Part shown: positions 35,205-45,920 of the stretch, piece after piece
How positions within the stretch are numbered: the stretch's first letter is position 1
Layout: each line of letters starts with the position of its first letter
DNA from: Cymodocea nodosa
Lineage: Eukaryota; Streptophyta; Magnoliopsida; Alismatales; Cymodoceaceae
Reading direction: 5' to 3'
Assembly: GCA_036874045.1 (NCBI GenBank)
Contig: CM072335.1
Location: 2,810,001 to 2,874,000 of the forward strand
Length of the DNA: 64,000 nt
The notes under the pieces: generated by a model
What the model saw: the letters and a program-made list of their open reading frames with translations, nothing else
What the model was told of the DNA's origin: nothing
Databases searched by the model: none
Translations under genes and position numbers: made by a program

Positions 35205-35650
35205 ATTCAGTTAACTTAGTTGAGATTATTGATTAAAGCAATAACTATAATATTGGTACGTGAATTAGGTAAATGGTATACATTTACAACTTACTGACGT
35301 TTGAGCAGAGTAAGCATTAATGTCCATAAGCATCATATAAAAACTTCTCAAATGGTCACTAATCCTAATTTTGCTCCTGTCTAAACATAATTAACTCTAA
35401 AATTCTTATGTGCTTGATAATAGGTATAAATTCAGTTAACTCGATTAAGATTATTGACTGAAGTAATATTTATAATATTGGTACGTGAATTAGGTAAGTG
35501 GTACACATACCTACAACTTATTGATGTTTGAGCAAAGTAAGCATTGCTACTCATAAGCATCGTACGAGAACTTCTCAAATAATCACTCATCTTGATTTTA
35601 CTCTCGCCTAAACATAGTTAACTTTAAAATTCTTATGTACTTGATAATAA
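35205..35650. repeat. Direct tandem duplication, unit about 225 bp
   Basis: 35205-35423 and 35430-35650 align along their length. Shared blocks include TATAATATTGGTACGTGAAT, GTAAGCATT and AAAATTCTTATGT. The difference level is modest. No open frame is present. Confidence 0.8.
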
Positions 35651-36760
35651 ATGTAAATACATCTAGTAGTATTAAAATATCATATAAAATAAGCTGATCC
35701 ATAAGTAATATATTTGACAAAAATTATTAAGAAATAGTAATATATATATTTTTTTAAAAAACATATTTTTGAAAAATACCTTATTTTCAAAAAGTAAGAC
35801 AGAAATCGTAATATCAACTATTTTCTGGTCATCGTCATTTTCTCTCTTCCGTAACGTTTATTTAACTATTAAATACATACGCATGTGAACCTCAGGTTTT
35901 TTTTTATGATTTGTATATCTTGAAAAGCCACTTATTTAAATAAGAAATTCAAATATGCGATGGGCTCACGTGGGACGATGACGACTTGGGCCGCTAAATG
36001 ACTGAAATGCCCCTGATGCTTTCCCCACATCGTCGCTAACACAGAAGTGGTCCTGGTCCGAGCTCACCCCCCCCCCCTTTTCTCTCTATTCATTGCCATG
36101 TGGTCTTCGCCTTCGCTGCCAACGCTATCCCTTTTTTAAGTCTCTCTCACTACTCTGCAGTGTTGGTGTGGTGGAAAGGGTGGAGGAACTTGGAAGACAC
36201 ACAGGGTTTGGATTCCTCTGCATCAGCAGCGGAGAAAGTAGGAAGGTAGAGCTGAGAGAGTGAGCAGCAGGAGCGTTCTCTCTCTCTCTCTCTACGGAAG
36301 GGTCAAAACAGAGCCAAGCTGCCAAGATCTCCAGGTCCATTGGGTGAGGTTCTCCTTCTAATGAAGAGGTAGACTGCCTTCTCATTTTTCTTCTTTTTTC
36401 TGAAACCGATTTGGGTAAAAATGAAAAAGTGGTTTCCCACTCTCTTTCGTTCTTTCCTTCTTCTTCTTTTTCTTGAAGGGAAAGAATCGATTTTTTTTCC
36501 CTTTCTGCAAGTTCCATTGGAATAGATTCTGTGTTGCTCCTGATTTTAGTGATTCTGTTGTCTGGTTGGTATTTCATAGACATTGATTTCTTGCTCGCCC
36601 CCCTCTTGAGATTTCTTGTCTTTTGAGTGATGACCATGCTGGTTGCAGACTTTGATTTTGTTTGCTTGATCAGAGAATAGGAAAAAAGGTAGTTGTTTTC
36701 TTGGAATGCTCGTTTCTCTGAGTGACTTTGATTCTGTTGTCAAATCAGGACGGTGGGGAG

Positions 36761-38029
36761 ATGATGGACTTTTCCGTGCAATCATCAGCCAGAATGAATT
36801 GGGCGGTGCAGCAGATCAAGAAGCAAGATGGGCATATCTCTTCCTACCCACTTGCCAACACACCACCCTCTGGTTCTTCTTCCTTTTTTTCTCCTTTCTA
36901 CTTAGCTAATTTCCAGAGAGATGCGGTACCATCGGCTTCCTCCTCCTCTTCTTCACCATCATCAGCTTCTTCTTCAACTAGTAGAATAAGTCCTACTGTG
37001 CTCTTCATCATAGTAATTCTAGCTGTGATCTTCTTTATCTCCGGCCTCCTCCACCTACTAATCAGATTCCTCGTCAAGAAGCGTCAGCCTTCCTACTCCT
37101 CCCCCCAGTCCAATAGCAGACACCAAAGAGACATCTCCAGCTCCGAAGCACTCCAGAGGCAGCTCCAGCAACTATTCCATCTGCACGACTCTGGTCTAGA
37201 CCAGGCCTTCATCGATGCACTGCCCATCTTCCTCTACAAGGAGATTGTCGGTCCGAAGGAACCGTTCGATTGTGCAGTTTGCTTGTGTGAATTCACTGAA
37301 CATGACAAGCTCCGGCTGCTTCCCGTCTGCAGCCATGCCTTCCATCTGAATTGCATAGACACATGGCTCCTATCGAACTCAACTTGCCCACTTTGCAGGG
37401 GAAGCCTTTTCATCCCCGGGCTCACAATTGAGAACCCAGTGTTCGATTTCAGTGAGTCGAGAGCAGAGGATGTGGTGTCTGGTGACCGAGAAGATGGGCT
37501 CTCCTTATCTGGACAGAAGCCTGGTGATTTGGAAGGAGGTAGCGCTGTTGCAGAGAAGAAGGTATTCCCTGTGAAACTTGGGAAATTCAAGAACTTAAAT
37601 GATGGCAACATGGGTACTGCATCTGATGCTGGGATCGCGAACAACATCACTAATAATTTTGGTATAGAAGAAGGAGAGAGCAGCAGCAGCAGCAGCAGCA
37701 GTCTAGACGCAAGGAGGTGCTATTCCATGGGCTCGTATCAATATGTGGTGGGCGATTCAGTTCTGAAAGTGGCACTCAACAATGGCGGCAAGGATAAAGA
37801 TGACAGGGGTAGCAGAAGGAGAGGACTTGGTGTGAATTCTGCTGCTGCTTCAATCGAAGGTTTATCTGGTAAGAGGCTGTGTGTTGGGAGCAAAGGTGAG
37901 AGCTTTTCCGTATCAAAGATTTGGCAATGGTCTAATAAGAAAGGGAAGTTTCCCATCTCATCTCCAGATACTGCTTCTTTAGATGGGAGCTTGTCATGGA
38001 TTGGGAAGGGTAAGGATGTAGATACATAA
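36761..38029 (+). CDS. RING-H2 finger E3 ubiquitin ligase, ATL46/ATL13 type
   Basis: A single-exon gene of 422 residues. A serine-rich N-terminus leads to one membrane segment (about residues 79-103, LFIIVILAVIFFISGLLHLL). Next come the ATL GLD box (SGLDQAFIDALP, about 144-155) and a RING-H2 domain (171-212). The spacing is C-x2-C-x15-C-x1-H-x2-H-x2-C-x10-C-x2-C, with all eight zinc ligands present. The C-terminal motifs DARRCYSMGSYQYV and KGESFSVSKIWQW mark the ATL13/46/47 group. Family members are membrane-anchored E3 ligases that pass ubiquitin from an E2 to target proteins in stress and development; the target here is unknown. The start follows an out-of-frame pyrimidine-rich leader, and a second ATG is adjacent. 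A GT at 36370 and an AG at 36748 could bound a 5'-leader intron. A run of AGC codons (37679-37701) encodes a serine tract that may vary in length. Confidence 0.95.
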   Translation: MMDFSVQSSARMNWAVQQIKKQDGHISSYPLANTPPSGSSSFFSPFYLANFQRDAVPSASSSSSSPSSASSSTSRISPTVLFIIVILAVIFFISGLLHLLIRFLVKKRQPSYSSPQSNSRHQRDISSSEALQRQLQQLFHLHDSGLDQAFIDALPIFLYKEIVGPKEPFDCAVCLCEFTEHDKLRLLPVCSHAFHLNCIDTWLLSNSTCPLCRGSLFIPGLTIENPVFDFSESRAEDVVSGDREDGLSLSGQKPGDLEGGSAVAEKKVFPVKLGKFKNLNDGNMGTASDAGIANNITNNFGIEEGESSSSSSSSLDARRCYSMGSYQYVVGDSVLKVALNNGGKDKDDRGSRRRGLGVNSAAASIEGLSGKRLCVGSKGESFSVSKIWQWSNKKGKFPISSPDTASLDGSLSWIGKGKDVDT

Positions 38030-39978
38030 AATGTTGTTCGTCATGTTCCGGATATGTCTTTTTTCCCTTTCCTTGCTATTGAAATAAATTCATCAAATTA
38101 TTGTTTTGTCTTGGCATAACTATAATTTAACATCTAAGTCTTAAATCTCCCCTCCTCCCCCCACCCCGCTTAAAACTCTCTAATGGTGGAAAATACCTCA
38201 TGGCTTTTGAAGTAGTTTCCCTTGGAAGACAATGCAGCTTCTCATTTATGCAATTTAAGTTTTGTGGATATTTGTTTCTCAATAAGTGAGAGGCTTACTT
38301 TGATCCTTATTTTATTCTGATTTAATAATCTATACTATATATTAAATCAAGAGGGAAGTGATGGACTGGATCCACATTCGGTCCAGAAATTTCACATATA
38401 CCCACGTAAATTTAATATGTAATTATTTAATATTAAGGGTAGAAAAAGAAAATGAGAACATAAGAGAGAGGAAGAGAAGAAAAGGGGGAAGAACAAGGGA
38501 GAAAAAAGGAGAGAACATCTGATAGAAGAGAAATATGTATAAGAAAGAGAAAATTACAAAAATTTGAAATAACGTGTGAAAGAGAAGGTGTTCTTTGTAA
38601 GAAATATTCATCATGCATTCTATCAGCTCTTTACCATCAACTTCCACCATTAGTTTCTTGTAATGTGTCCTTACAAGTGACATTATCACGGTAATCTTGG
38701 GATTGGAGCTTCCCTTGAGTATTGTGGGTGGTGGTAGTGGCAATGCTGCTGATAAATCCACTATGGTGCTTGGTGAGTTCTGTGAATGGAATTAGCTTTG
38801 TAAAGTTGCAGAGGACATGACCTTTGATGTTTGGTTTCTTTCCTTTTTGCTTTGAAACTTTTCCCTCCAGCATTATGGTACATTTGTTCACCAAAATATG
38901 ATCACCAGTAAATCCTTCACGTCTCTTGTCGACTGTGATTACTGATCATGATCCACCCCTATTTGTTTGCCTCTTTTACAGCAGAGAGGGGTCTGCTTGC
39001 CAAGCCGTTGAACAAACATACTGAGAGGACTGAGCAGCATCTGTATTGCAGTACATTTCCCGTCAGGCTTTTGTTCTCTGTAAATCATATTTCAGAAATT
39101 GGTATCTCTTGTTTACTTTCAACTCTTCTTTCTTGATCCGAAGCACATTTTCTCCTAACATGCCTTATCTTGGGTGAGACATCCATCAAGCAGATGAAGA
39201 TTTATTTCTTGCTTAAAAAATGTAAACAATTCTACTCATACATCCATATTCTTCATTTGACATCTTGACTCTCCACTTAATTTTGCACTTTTGGGCGCTA
39301 TCCTTACACCTTTCATCCAGCTTTTCTTTTTTGGTTTCAATATACAAATCTTGAAGGATAGTGTCATTATACTTTCACTTTAACTGTGAGAGGAGAGGGT
39401 AATGGATTTAAATTCAAACAAAAATATACTACCATCATAAAAAGAAACAAATCTTGAAGCACATGGACGGCACCTTACTTAATCCTTCATTACAGAAAAA
39501 TGACACCTAAAGTAAAACAGTAGGCAAACATTCCATTTGCATGTCTGATAAAAATATTTTGCATACCAGATTAGAGGTGCAAAAAATTAAGCATAGCCAC
39601 CATCCCCTAGTCTGGTGGAGCAACCAAAGTGAACTTTGTTCTCATTCACCTTTTCAGAATAATTATCTCACCCAGAATCATATGTGAGGGGTGCAGGAAC
39701 TGCAATCTTAGATTTAAAATTGGATCTATCACAGTAGATTTATTCTTTTTGCATAGAAGACAAGTGAGTTGGAATGTGGTCAGAAAGAGAGTGAAGAAAA
39801 GATTCTCTCTCCCTACTTTAAAAATCAATCAATTACCTCTCTTTTCATCAAAGTTTATAGATAGATGAAATGTGGAAGTGATGAATAGAAATTTTTTCCT
39901 GTACCAAGAATGGGTGGGATCTATAACAACTTCATATATTTTTTCTACCGTCGTCTTTATCCTACAAGTTTCCTATTC

Positions 39979-39982
39979 ATCA

Positions 39983-40006
<24 letters not shown>
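39979..40006. repeat. (AT)n microsatellite
   Basis: Uninterrupted AT repeat followed by a T run. Confidence 0.9.
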
Positions 40007-40013
<7 letters not shown>

Positions 40014-42529
40014 CCATCATGATTAAATGATTTTAATAAAACAGGAGGTCCTTCCAATGTTCTTTAGAGGCGTATTTCTGTTCTCTATATCTTCCTCTTT
40101 TCCACGTTCTTTTTCTCTTCTAATTGTTCTGTTCCTTTTCACTCTTATACCATTAATCACAAACAATTATGTGTTCAATTTTTATCCAATACACGTAACA
40201 ATTTTGAACAAAACGTCGCTCTAATTTACAAATTTCCTTTTCAACTTGAAGTACAGATCTGAAATCATACGTCAAAGCAATATGATATTCTCAGATCTCA
40301 AGAAAGATGACGACCGTCGACGGTAACCTAGGTGGTATTTTTTCTTTACAAGTACCGAAGAAGAAAGAAATAAATTGAATTTAAAATCACTCAATATCGT
40401 TAGTTCACTATTATCGAAAAAAAAGCAGGAAAAGGGGGTTAAAAGTGTTTCTTGTTAATTTGAATGTGGTGGTCTTGCAATTTGTTGCAAAGGAATTCGT
40501 GTGCTCATGAAATATCAATCTAAGTTTAGAACCTCCATGGTATTGTAAAAGACTAACTGTGCTATGCAAACTGACCAAATTGATTTAATCAATCGTTTTA
40601 GCCTTCAAAGTTGCAAAAAATAGGAATGCATTCATATTGTGCCAGTTTAATAAAATAGTTAGATGTTGCTGACCTGGTTTTTGTACCTCTGGATCTCTCA
40701 CTTCACATTAAACAACCAACCTTTGACTGCCAATAACATGATACTGGGAAAATCTAAGGGAACAGGTCCATTTTGTTTGAGGGTTATTAAAAAACGTCAA
40801 ATAATATTTGTCATTTTTTTGGGCAAGCTAAACCAATGAGAAGGATGGACTTTTGCTCTCATGTGAGTGAGTGAGTGAGTGACTGGCACGTAAATCGGTG
40901 CCATATTTGAATCTGAGAAGAGGAAGAAAAAAAAAACACTGAAGATATTTTTTTTTCCATTTCCAATGCATCATCAGCAATGGCACAGAGAAGGTCTTCT
41001 TAAAATTGCTGCATAAAGCCATAAAGTATTTTATTCCCATTTCCACGATCAGATGTCTCTTCGATGGTTCACAGAAATCCAATCCAATGCAGACAACTTG
41101 TGGAAACTTTAAACCACCGGTCATGGAGTATGGAAATCACCCTGTTCTACATGATATAAACCATAGAAAATCCATTTTCTTTTGGGAAATTATCTAGATT
41201 TCCTTTATTAACACTCCACCATGGGTTCAAAGTAGCGGCGGAAAAGCAAAACCAGTGGGATCAAAACAGGAATACCGAGAACATGTCCACCCCCACGTAC
41301 CAATGCATGGCCACGAGTCAAATGCAAACGCTGGGGAAGACGGCATTAGCATCCAAGGCTCAGCTCTGGGAGCTTCTGTTCTGGAATGCTTTTATGTTCT
41401 GGCTTCCTGGATTCTTCCTGATATGTTTTGTGCAAATATTTTCGTGATTACAACTTGGTCAAACGCCCTGTATTTTCTGGCCGCGGCAGTTCACAGCTGG
41501 AATTGGCTTTTTGTTTCTTTAGTATGTTACCATTTTCAATAAAAATGCAGCATATAAGGACCAGTCCCTGTAACTTCAACTCATCAATGTAAGAAGTCAA
41601 AATATGCACGCAAATTTTTTTGTTGGAGAAGAAATTAGAATCTTATTTTATTTAATTTGAATATCAAGCAGGAAGGAAATTCAATAAAACAATTTAGCAC
41701 TTCATAAACAAATGGACCAACCTGTGAAAAACATTGTATCATGATAGAGATGAGGCTAACATCATTTTTATTTAGGAGTGGTCTTCTAAAAAGGTCCTAT
41801 GCATCCAGAGTGTTTCTCAAAAACTGTTCTCAATGAACAGATTGCAATCTAGGGTATCGAGCTCTGCCAACTCCAGTCCATATTCTCTATGCTTTTCATA
41901 AAACAATCAGATTATGCCCGTCAGTCTATAGTCTTATGTTTCTTGATAGACCACCAGACTATGCTTGTCTAGAAATTTTGGCATACTGTTGCAGTTGCTT
42001 CCCTTGCCTCTACTTTTCTCTCATAAAAATATTGTCATCATTTACCTTTTGCCATTATTTTCCTCATTTTCCCTTTCCAGAAGCACAAACAGACATAATT
42101 TTTTACCAGAAAAAAATTACCAACATTTATCTTCTCCATCGTTTTCTTCCTCCCCTGTTTTCCAAAGACACAAACAAAGTCTCCAACTTCTATAGCTCAT
42201 GTAAATATCCTCTGCCACCTTTATTTCAGATCAATGAACACATTGGAAACCATTCACGCAGACCAGCAAGATGATGACCTCAAAAAATCACATAGGAAAG
42301 TAATAAATCACCACAGATGTTATACAAAAACCCAACCCTTCTACCGTTCGACAGAACCAAAAAAACCATGCAGGTCACCACTTTCACCCCCCAGGATGGC
42401 CGGCAGCAGACGACCGGCTCCCAACAAAAGCATTTATTTAGCATTGATTGATGGTGAGATTGGATCACACATGCGCAAGTGAGAGGAGAAGGCCCCCAGG
42501 TGTCTTCCATTGCCATCATTGCACCATCA

Positions 42530-42750
42530 CTACTTCCCACTCTTTCGCACAATCCTTGCTTCCTGTACAACCTTTGATCTTTGCACAAACTCTACCTTTC
42601 GTACAACTCTACTCCCTGCACCCTTTCCTACATCTTGCACGACCTTCACTCCTCACACGATCCTTGCCTCTGCACCACCCTCTACACAATCCCCGCTCCC
42701 CCGTGACCCACACAACCTCTACCCCTCTCTCTCTCTCTCTTTTGCCATCG
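42530..42750. repeat. Degenerate C/T-rich tandem repeat (CACAA-C/T-CTT core)
   Basis: Short variants of TTGCACAACC-TT(G/C)-CTCC recur about every 18-26 bases. A CT microsatellite follows at 42727-42741. It creates long but meaningless open frames. Confidence 0.5.
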
Positions 42751-44161
42751 CTCATCGCCACCACCCCTTGCACAGATACTCCTTGCTTCTGCTTTTGCTA
42801 CCGTTCCTGTGAATCATACAACTCTTGTGAATCACATAAGGCTCCTGCTCTTGCTTGTGCAGACACTCCCACTTCCAATATTACTTCCATCACAAATGTA
42901 ACCAAGTTCATTAAGTTTAAACACTTGAGCAATTTTTGCTTTGAGTCTCTACAGAAAAAATGTTTTCTTCAAAAAATAAATTAGTCAGTAAATACAAGGT
43001 GGTATTTGTCGTAATATCAACTCACAAGCAAGGATAAACTTGACCCTTCAGCCAGGACATGTGCAGCTCCCAAGAAGAAGTCACAGACAGCCCGCTCCTT
43101 CAAATTACATTTTCTTAAGGATTCTCATGTGAAGCAGATTCCGAAAATATTGTTTGGGTAGCAAGATGCAAGATTACCTCCAAAAGGAAGGGCTGGAGTT
43201 CAAATCCAAAAATTCTCTTTACCCAAATCGCGCCTAAGACCCTTAGATAACATGTTTTCACCGAAAAAAAACTCCCTACATCATCATTCGATACATTGTT
43301 ATGCGGTATGCATGAAGTATACAAATGTTTGTATCCACCTACAAGAAGGATTTATGTCAATTGGCATTGTGCTCAATGAGTTCACAATCTCATATCACAA
43401 ACACTCCACTCTCTACATTCAAAATGTCGAGGAACCATAGGTGACTAGCTTTAATCATTGGGTGAATTAGCCATTGCCTGTCAATGACAACACAAGAATC
43501 AACCACATGCATCAATTAATTCGGTAGAACCTCAGTCCAATATACCCCCCCTTCAAAATCCTCTTCATGTCGAGAAATATCTAACTGCAACTCAACCTCT
43601 CACACAGCCAATAATAATAAGCGATTTATTGCATGGCAATCATCAGTGTTCCAAATAAACGAAAAATCATCACAACCATCCATGCCTTCATTTTAATTCT
43701 CATGGAAGATGGAACAAATCATTAAATTCCCTTACCAATCATGCATCTTCATGCCCAACAAATTGCAAACTTTAAGGAAACAAACCAACTGCACATAATG
43801 GTTTCGGAGCTTCTCAAGCAATCAAATCCAAAACCACAAGCAACAAAAGGAGGAAAGGAAAATTCAATTGATCGACAATTACAATACTGCTGATAGATAC
43901 ATAAGAAATGAACACTTCTTCTCTCCCTGTTCCTGAACAATTTGGTCATCATTAATCTACAACAACAACAAACTTACAAGTATATATGCAAAATAACATC
44001 CACTATAACACACCCCAAAATTAGCAAAAATGAGAAATTCTCACCACCAATCATAACGCAAAGAGAATAACAAATATCTATATGATAAATAAGATTCCAA
44101 CAAATCACAAAGGGAAAAAAAAAAAAAAAAGGAGGGGAAAAGGGGGCATGCCTTTTCGGCC

Positions 44162-44575
44162 TCATGCACCGGGATCAGAAGACGCCATCTTGGCGGCGGC
44201 CGCGGGAGTAAAAGAGGCGAACCTGGCGGAGAAGCTTCTTTGCAGCAGGGCCTCATCGTCGTAATCCTCGTTGGGCCCGTCGTCGAAATTGAGTGCGTAG
44301 CTCAAGGGATCGTATTGGAACCTGGCATCCCTTTGGTTGCCCCCGTTCTTGTTGAATCTCCTTAGGAAAGTCTTCCACCGTGGCCCGGCCGCCAGCTCCG
44401 ACCACTCCCGCAACTTCATCAGCGCCGCCATCACCCGCCTCCACCACGAGGACGACGAGGAGCGGAAGCGCGGGAAGCAGCTGCAGAAACAGCAGTTCCC
44501 GTGGCGACGGTCGGCGAACATCTGGTCGGTCTCTAACGCCGCCGCCTCGTCCGTGATGGGCTCCACCGTCGTCAT
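44162..44575 (-). CDS. Small conserved plant protein of unknown function
   Basis: An intronless frame of 137 residues, much richer in GC than its surroundings. After an acidic N-terminus comes a cysteine cluster (CCFCSCFPRF, about 27-36) and a serine run with paired tryptophans (SSSWWRRV). Then follows a conserved block: LREWSELAAGPRWKTFLRRF, then FQYDPLSYALNFDDGP. The same block order is familiar from short uncharacterised proteins across land plants, which are sometimes labelled stress-induced without biochemical proof. There is no signal peptide or membrane segment. The cysteines near the N-terminus could be acylated or bind metal; that is inference. The ATG at 44575 is the first in frame and gives the usual length. 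I do not assign a function. Confidence 0.82.
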   Translation of the reverse strand: MTTVEPITDEAAALETDQMFADRRHGNCCFCSCFPRFRSSSSSWWRRVMAALMKLREWSELAAGPRWKTFLRRFNKNGGNQRDARFQYDPLSYALNFDDGPNEDYDDEALLQRSFSARFASFTPAAAAKMASSDPGA

Positions 44576-44939
44576 GGCTGTTGTTCTCTCGTAGGATGGG
44601 CAAACGAAGAGGCCACTTCTTCTTCTTCGTCTCTGCCAACGGAGGAAAGGGTAGTCAAATATCTTTTCTTTTTGCGGGGATTTATTTAATCTTTACTTCT
44701 TTTGTGGTGCAAACGGAAGGGACGACGAAATGCCCGTGCATCGTGATGGACGCCAGCTGGCTTCTGACGTGGAACTACGAACGGCTGTATCCGTTGAAGC
44801 GAGAGAGGGAGAGGGCCGTTTTCCGATTTTTTTCAGTTTTTCTTCGGGTTTCAACTTTCACAGGCCCTGGTACGACTTCTCCTCTCACCTATCGCAACTC
44901 TTTTTTTTTTTTTTTTTCTAAATCGTAACGTGGTAAATT

Positions 44940-45630
44940 TTTCATTTTACTTTATAATTAATAAACTTGTATTAAATACAAACAGATGATATTATATTTA
45001 ACGACGAATCAAAAATACCTGTATTTGTATATTGAAAAATGGTAAAAAGAAAATAATAGAATATTATAAAAAATGATGGAAAGTAAAATGATAAAAAATA
45101 ATGAAAAGTTAATAAAAAATTAAGATATTTGTGTATAAAATAGAAAATAATAAAATTTAAAATACGTATATTTAAGTACAGAAAATAATGAAAAATTATA
45201 GAATATAAAATATATATGTTTATTTATAAAATAAAATATTAAAATTAATAAATTAATTTTTTATATATTTATCTATAAGATAGAAAATAATAAAATTTAT
45301 CATAGATAATATAAGATAGAGTCATTGTAATAATTGTTACAATATAAAATATATTTCACATATTTTTATTATTTTACATATCTCTAATAATATCAATTCT
45401 CATATATTAAAGATATAAATAATTTTTATATCAAAATTATATATTGTTAATATATTCTATGATAAGTTATATTTTCTTTTTCTTAATTTTTCATCAATTT
45501 CAAAGATCAAAATGTTAGAAAATGAAAAAAAAAAATTCTTATATATCAAGTAAAAATAATAAAAATTTATTTAATACATAAATATTTAAAAAATAATATA
45601 AAATTTTCTACCATTTTTCTTTCCAACATT
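44940..45630 (+). repeat. AT-rich dispersed repeat, copy 1 (inverted partner at 49.05 kb)
   Basis: It contains sub-repeats of the form GATATTTGTGTATAAAATAGAAAATAATAA and the block AAAATATTAAAATTAATAAA. The reverse complement of 49.05-49.60 kb matches it in the same order along about 550-600 bases. It could be a non-autonomous DNA element. Confidence 0.65.
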
Positions 45631-45693
45631 TTACTGATACACAATGAATAGCTAAAATTAACTATCTCCTCGTCATCCTTTTCTCGTGATTTC

Positions 45694-45699
45694 CACGTG
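45694..45699 (+). promoter_or_regulatory. G-box CACGTG upstream of the GT61 gene
   Basis: CACGTG within CCACGTGTGCG, about 220 bases before the start codon. This is a core site for bHLH and bZIP factors. A TATA-like TATTTATATC follows at 45722-45731. The placement suits a promoter, but function is inferred. Confidence 0.4.
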
Positions 45700-45920
45700 T
45701 GCGTATATGTGGCATTAACTCTATTTATATCTATGCTTCCTTTTCGGTCGCAACGCATTTACATTTATACAGTGATCGGCCTTCCATAATCGGGGCCGCA
45801 CATGTGCAGACTCACGGCGACGATGACGGGGGTAGAGTAGCAGATCTCGATCGCTATATTCCAAAACCACCACTTCTCAGGTGACCAACCGGAATTGCAG
45901 GTCTTTGCTGCAACGTGGAG

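Larger units (their letters stand above)
30282..36760. other. Intergenic region, 6.5 kb
   Basis: The first 400 bases are strongly CT-rich on the plus strand and probably contain the 5' leader and promoter of the HIG1 gene. Open frames there are proline/serine/leucine low-complexity and not convincing. The rest is AT-rich, with an AT microsatellite (32378-32404), a GA run (34361-34381), two local tandem duplications (33.76-33.99 and 35.21-35.65 kb) and a possible relative of the repeats flanking the GT61 gene near 31.9-32.0 kb. I see no gene until the ATL leader, which is pyrimidine-rich with CT repeats at 36277-36292. Confidence 0.5.
38030..44161. other. Intergenic region, 6.1 kb, no convincing gene
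   Basis: The ATL 3' end lies in the first hundred bases. A possible Helitron 5' end is at 38329, a purine-rich stretch at 38430-38530, an AT microsatellite at 39979-40006, and a C/T-rich degenerate repeat at 42.53-42.75 kb. Open frames here (for example 41255-41542 and 42448-42984 plus) show no domain and look like chance or low-complexity frames. Confidence 0.5.
44576..45920. other. Promoter interval between the small conserved gene and the GT61 gene (divergent)
   Basis: The two genes point away from each other across 1.35 kb. Most of it (about 44.94-45.63 kb) is an AT-rich repeat. The proximal 300 bases upstream of the GT61 start are less AT-rich. Confidence 0.6.

Noticed and set aside
36125-36637. 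170-codon minus-strand frame before the ATL gene
   Set aside because: Opposite strand of the ATL leader; GA-rich composition without a domain.
42448-42984. 178-codon plus-strand frame
   Set aside because: Created by the degenerate CACAA/CTT repeat and a CT microsatellite.
44253-44639. 128-codon minus-strand frame overlapping the small conserved gene
   Set aside because: Alternate frame of a GC-rich coding region; it lacks the conserved family block.
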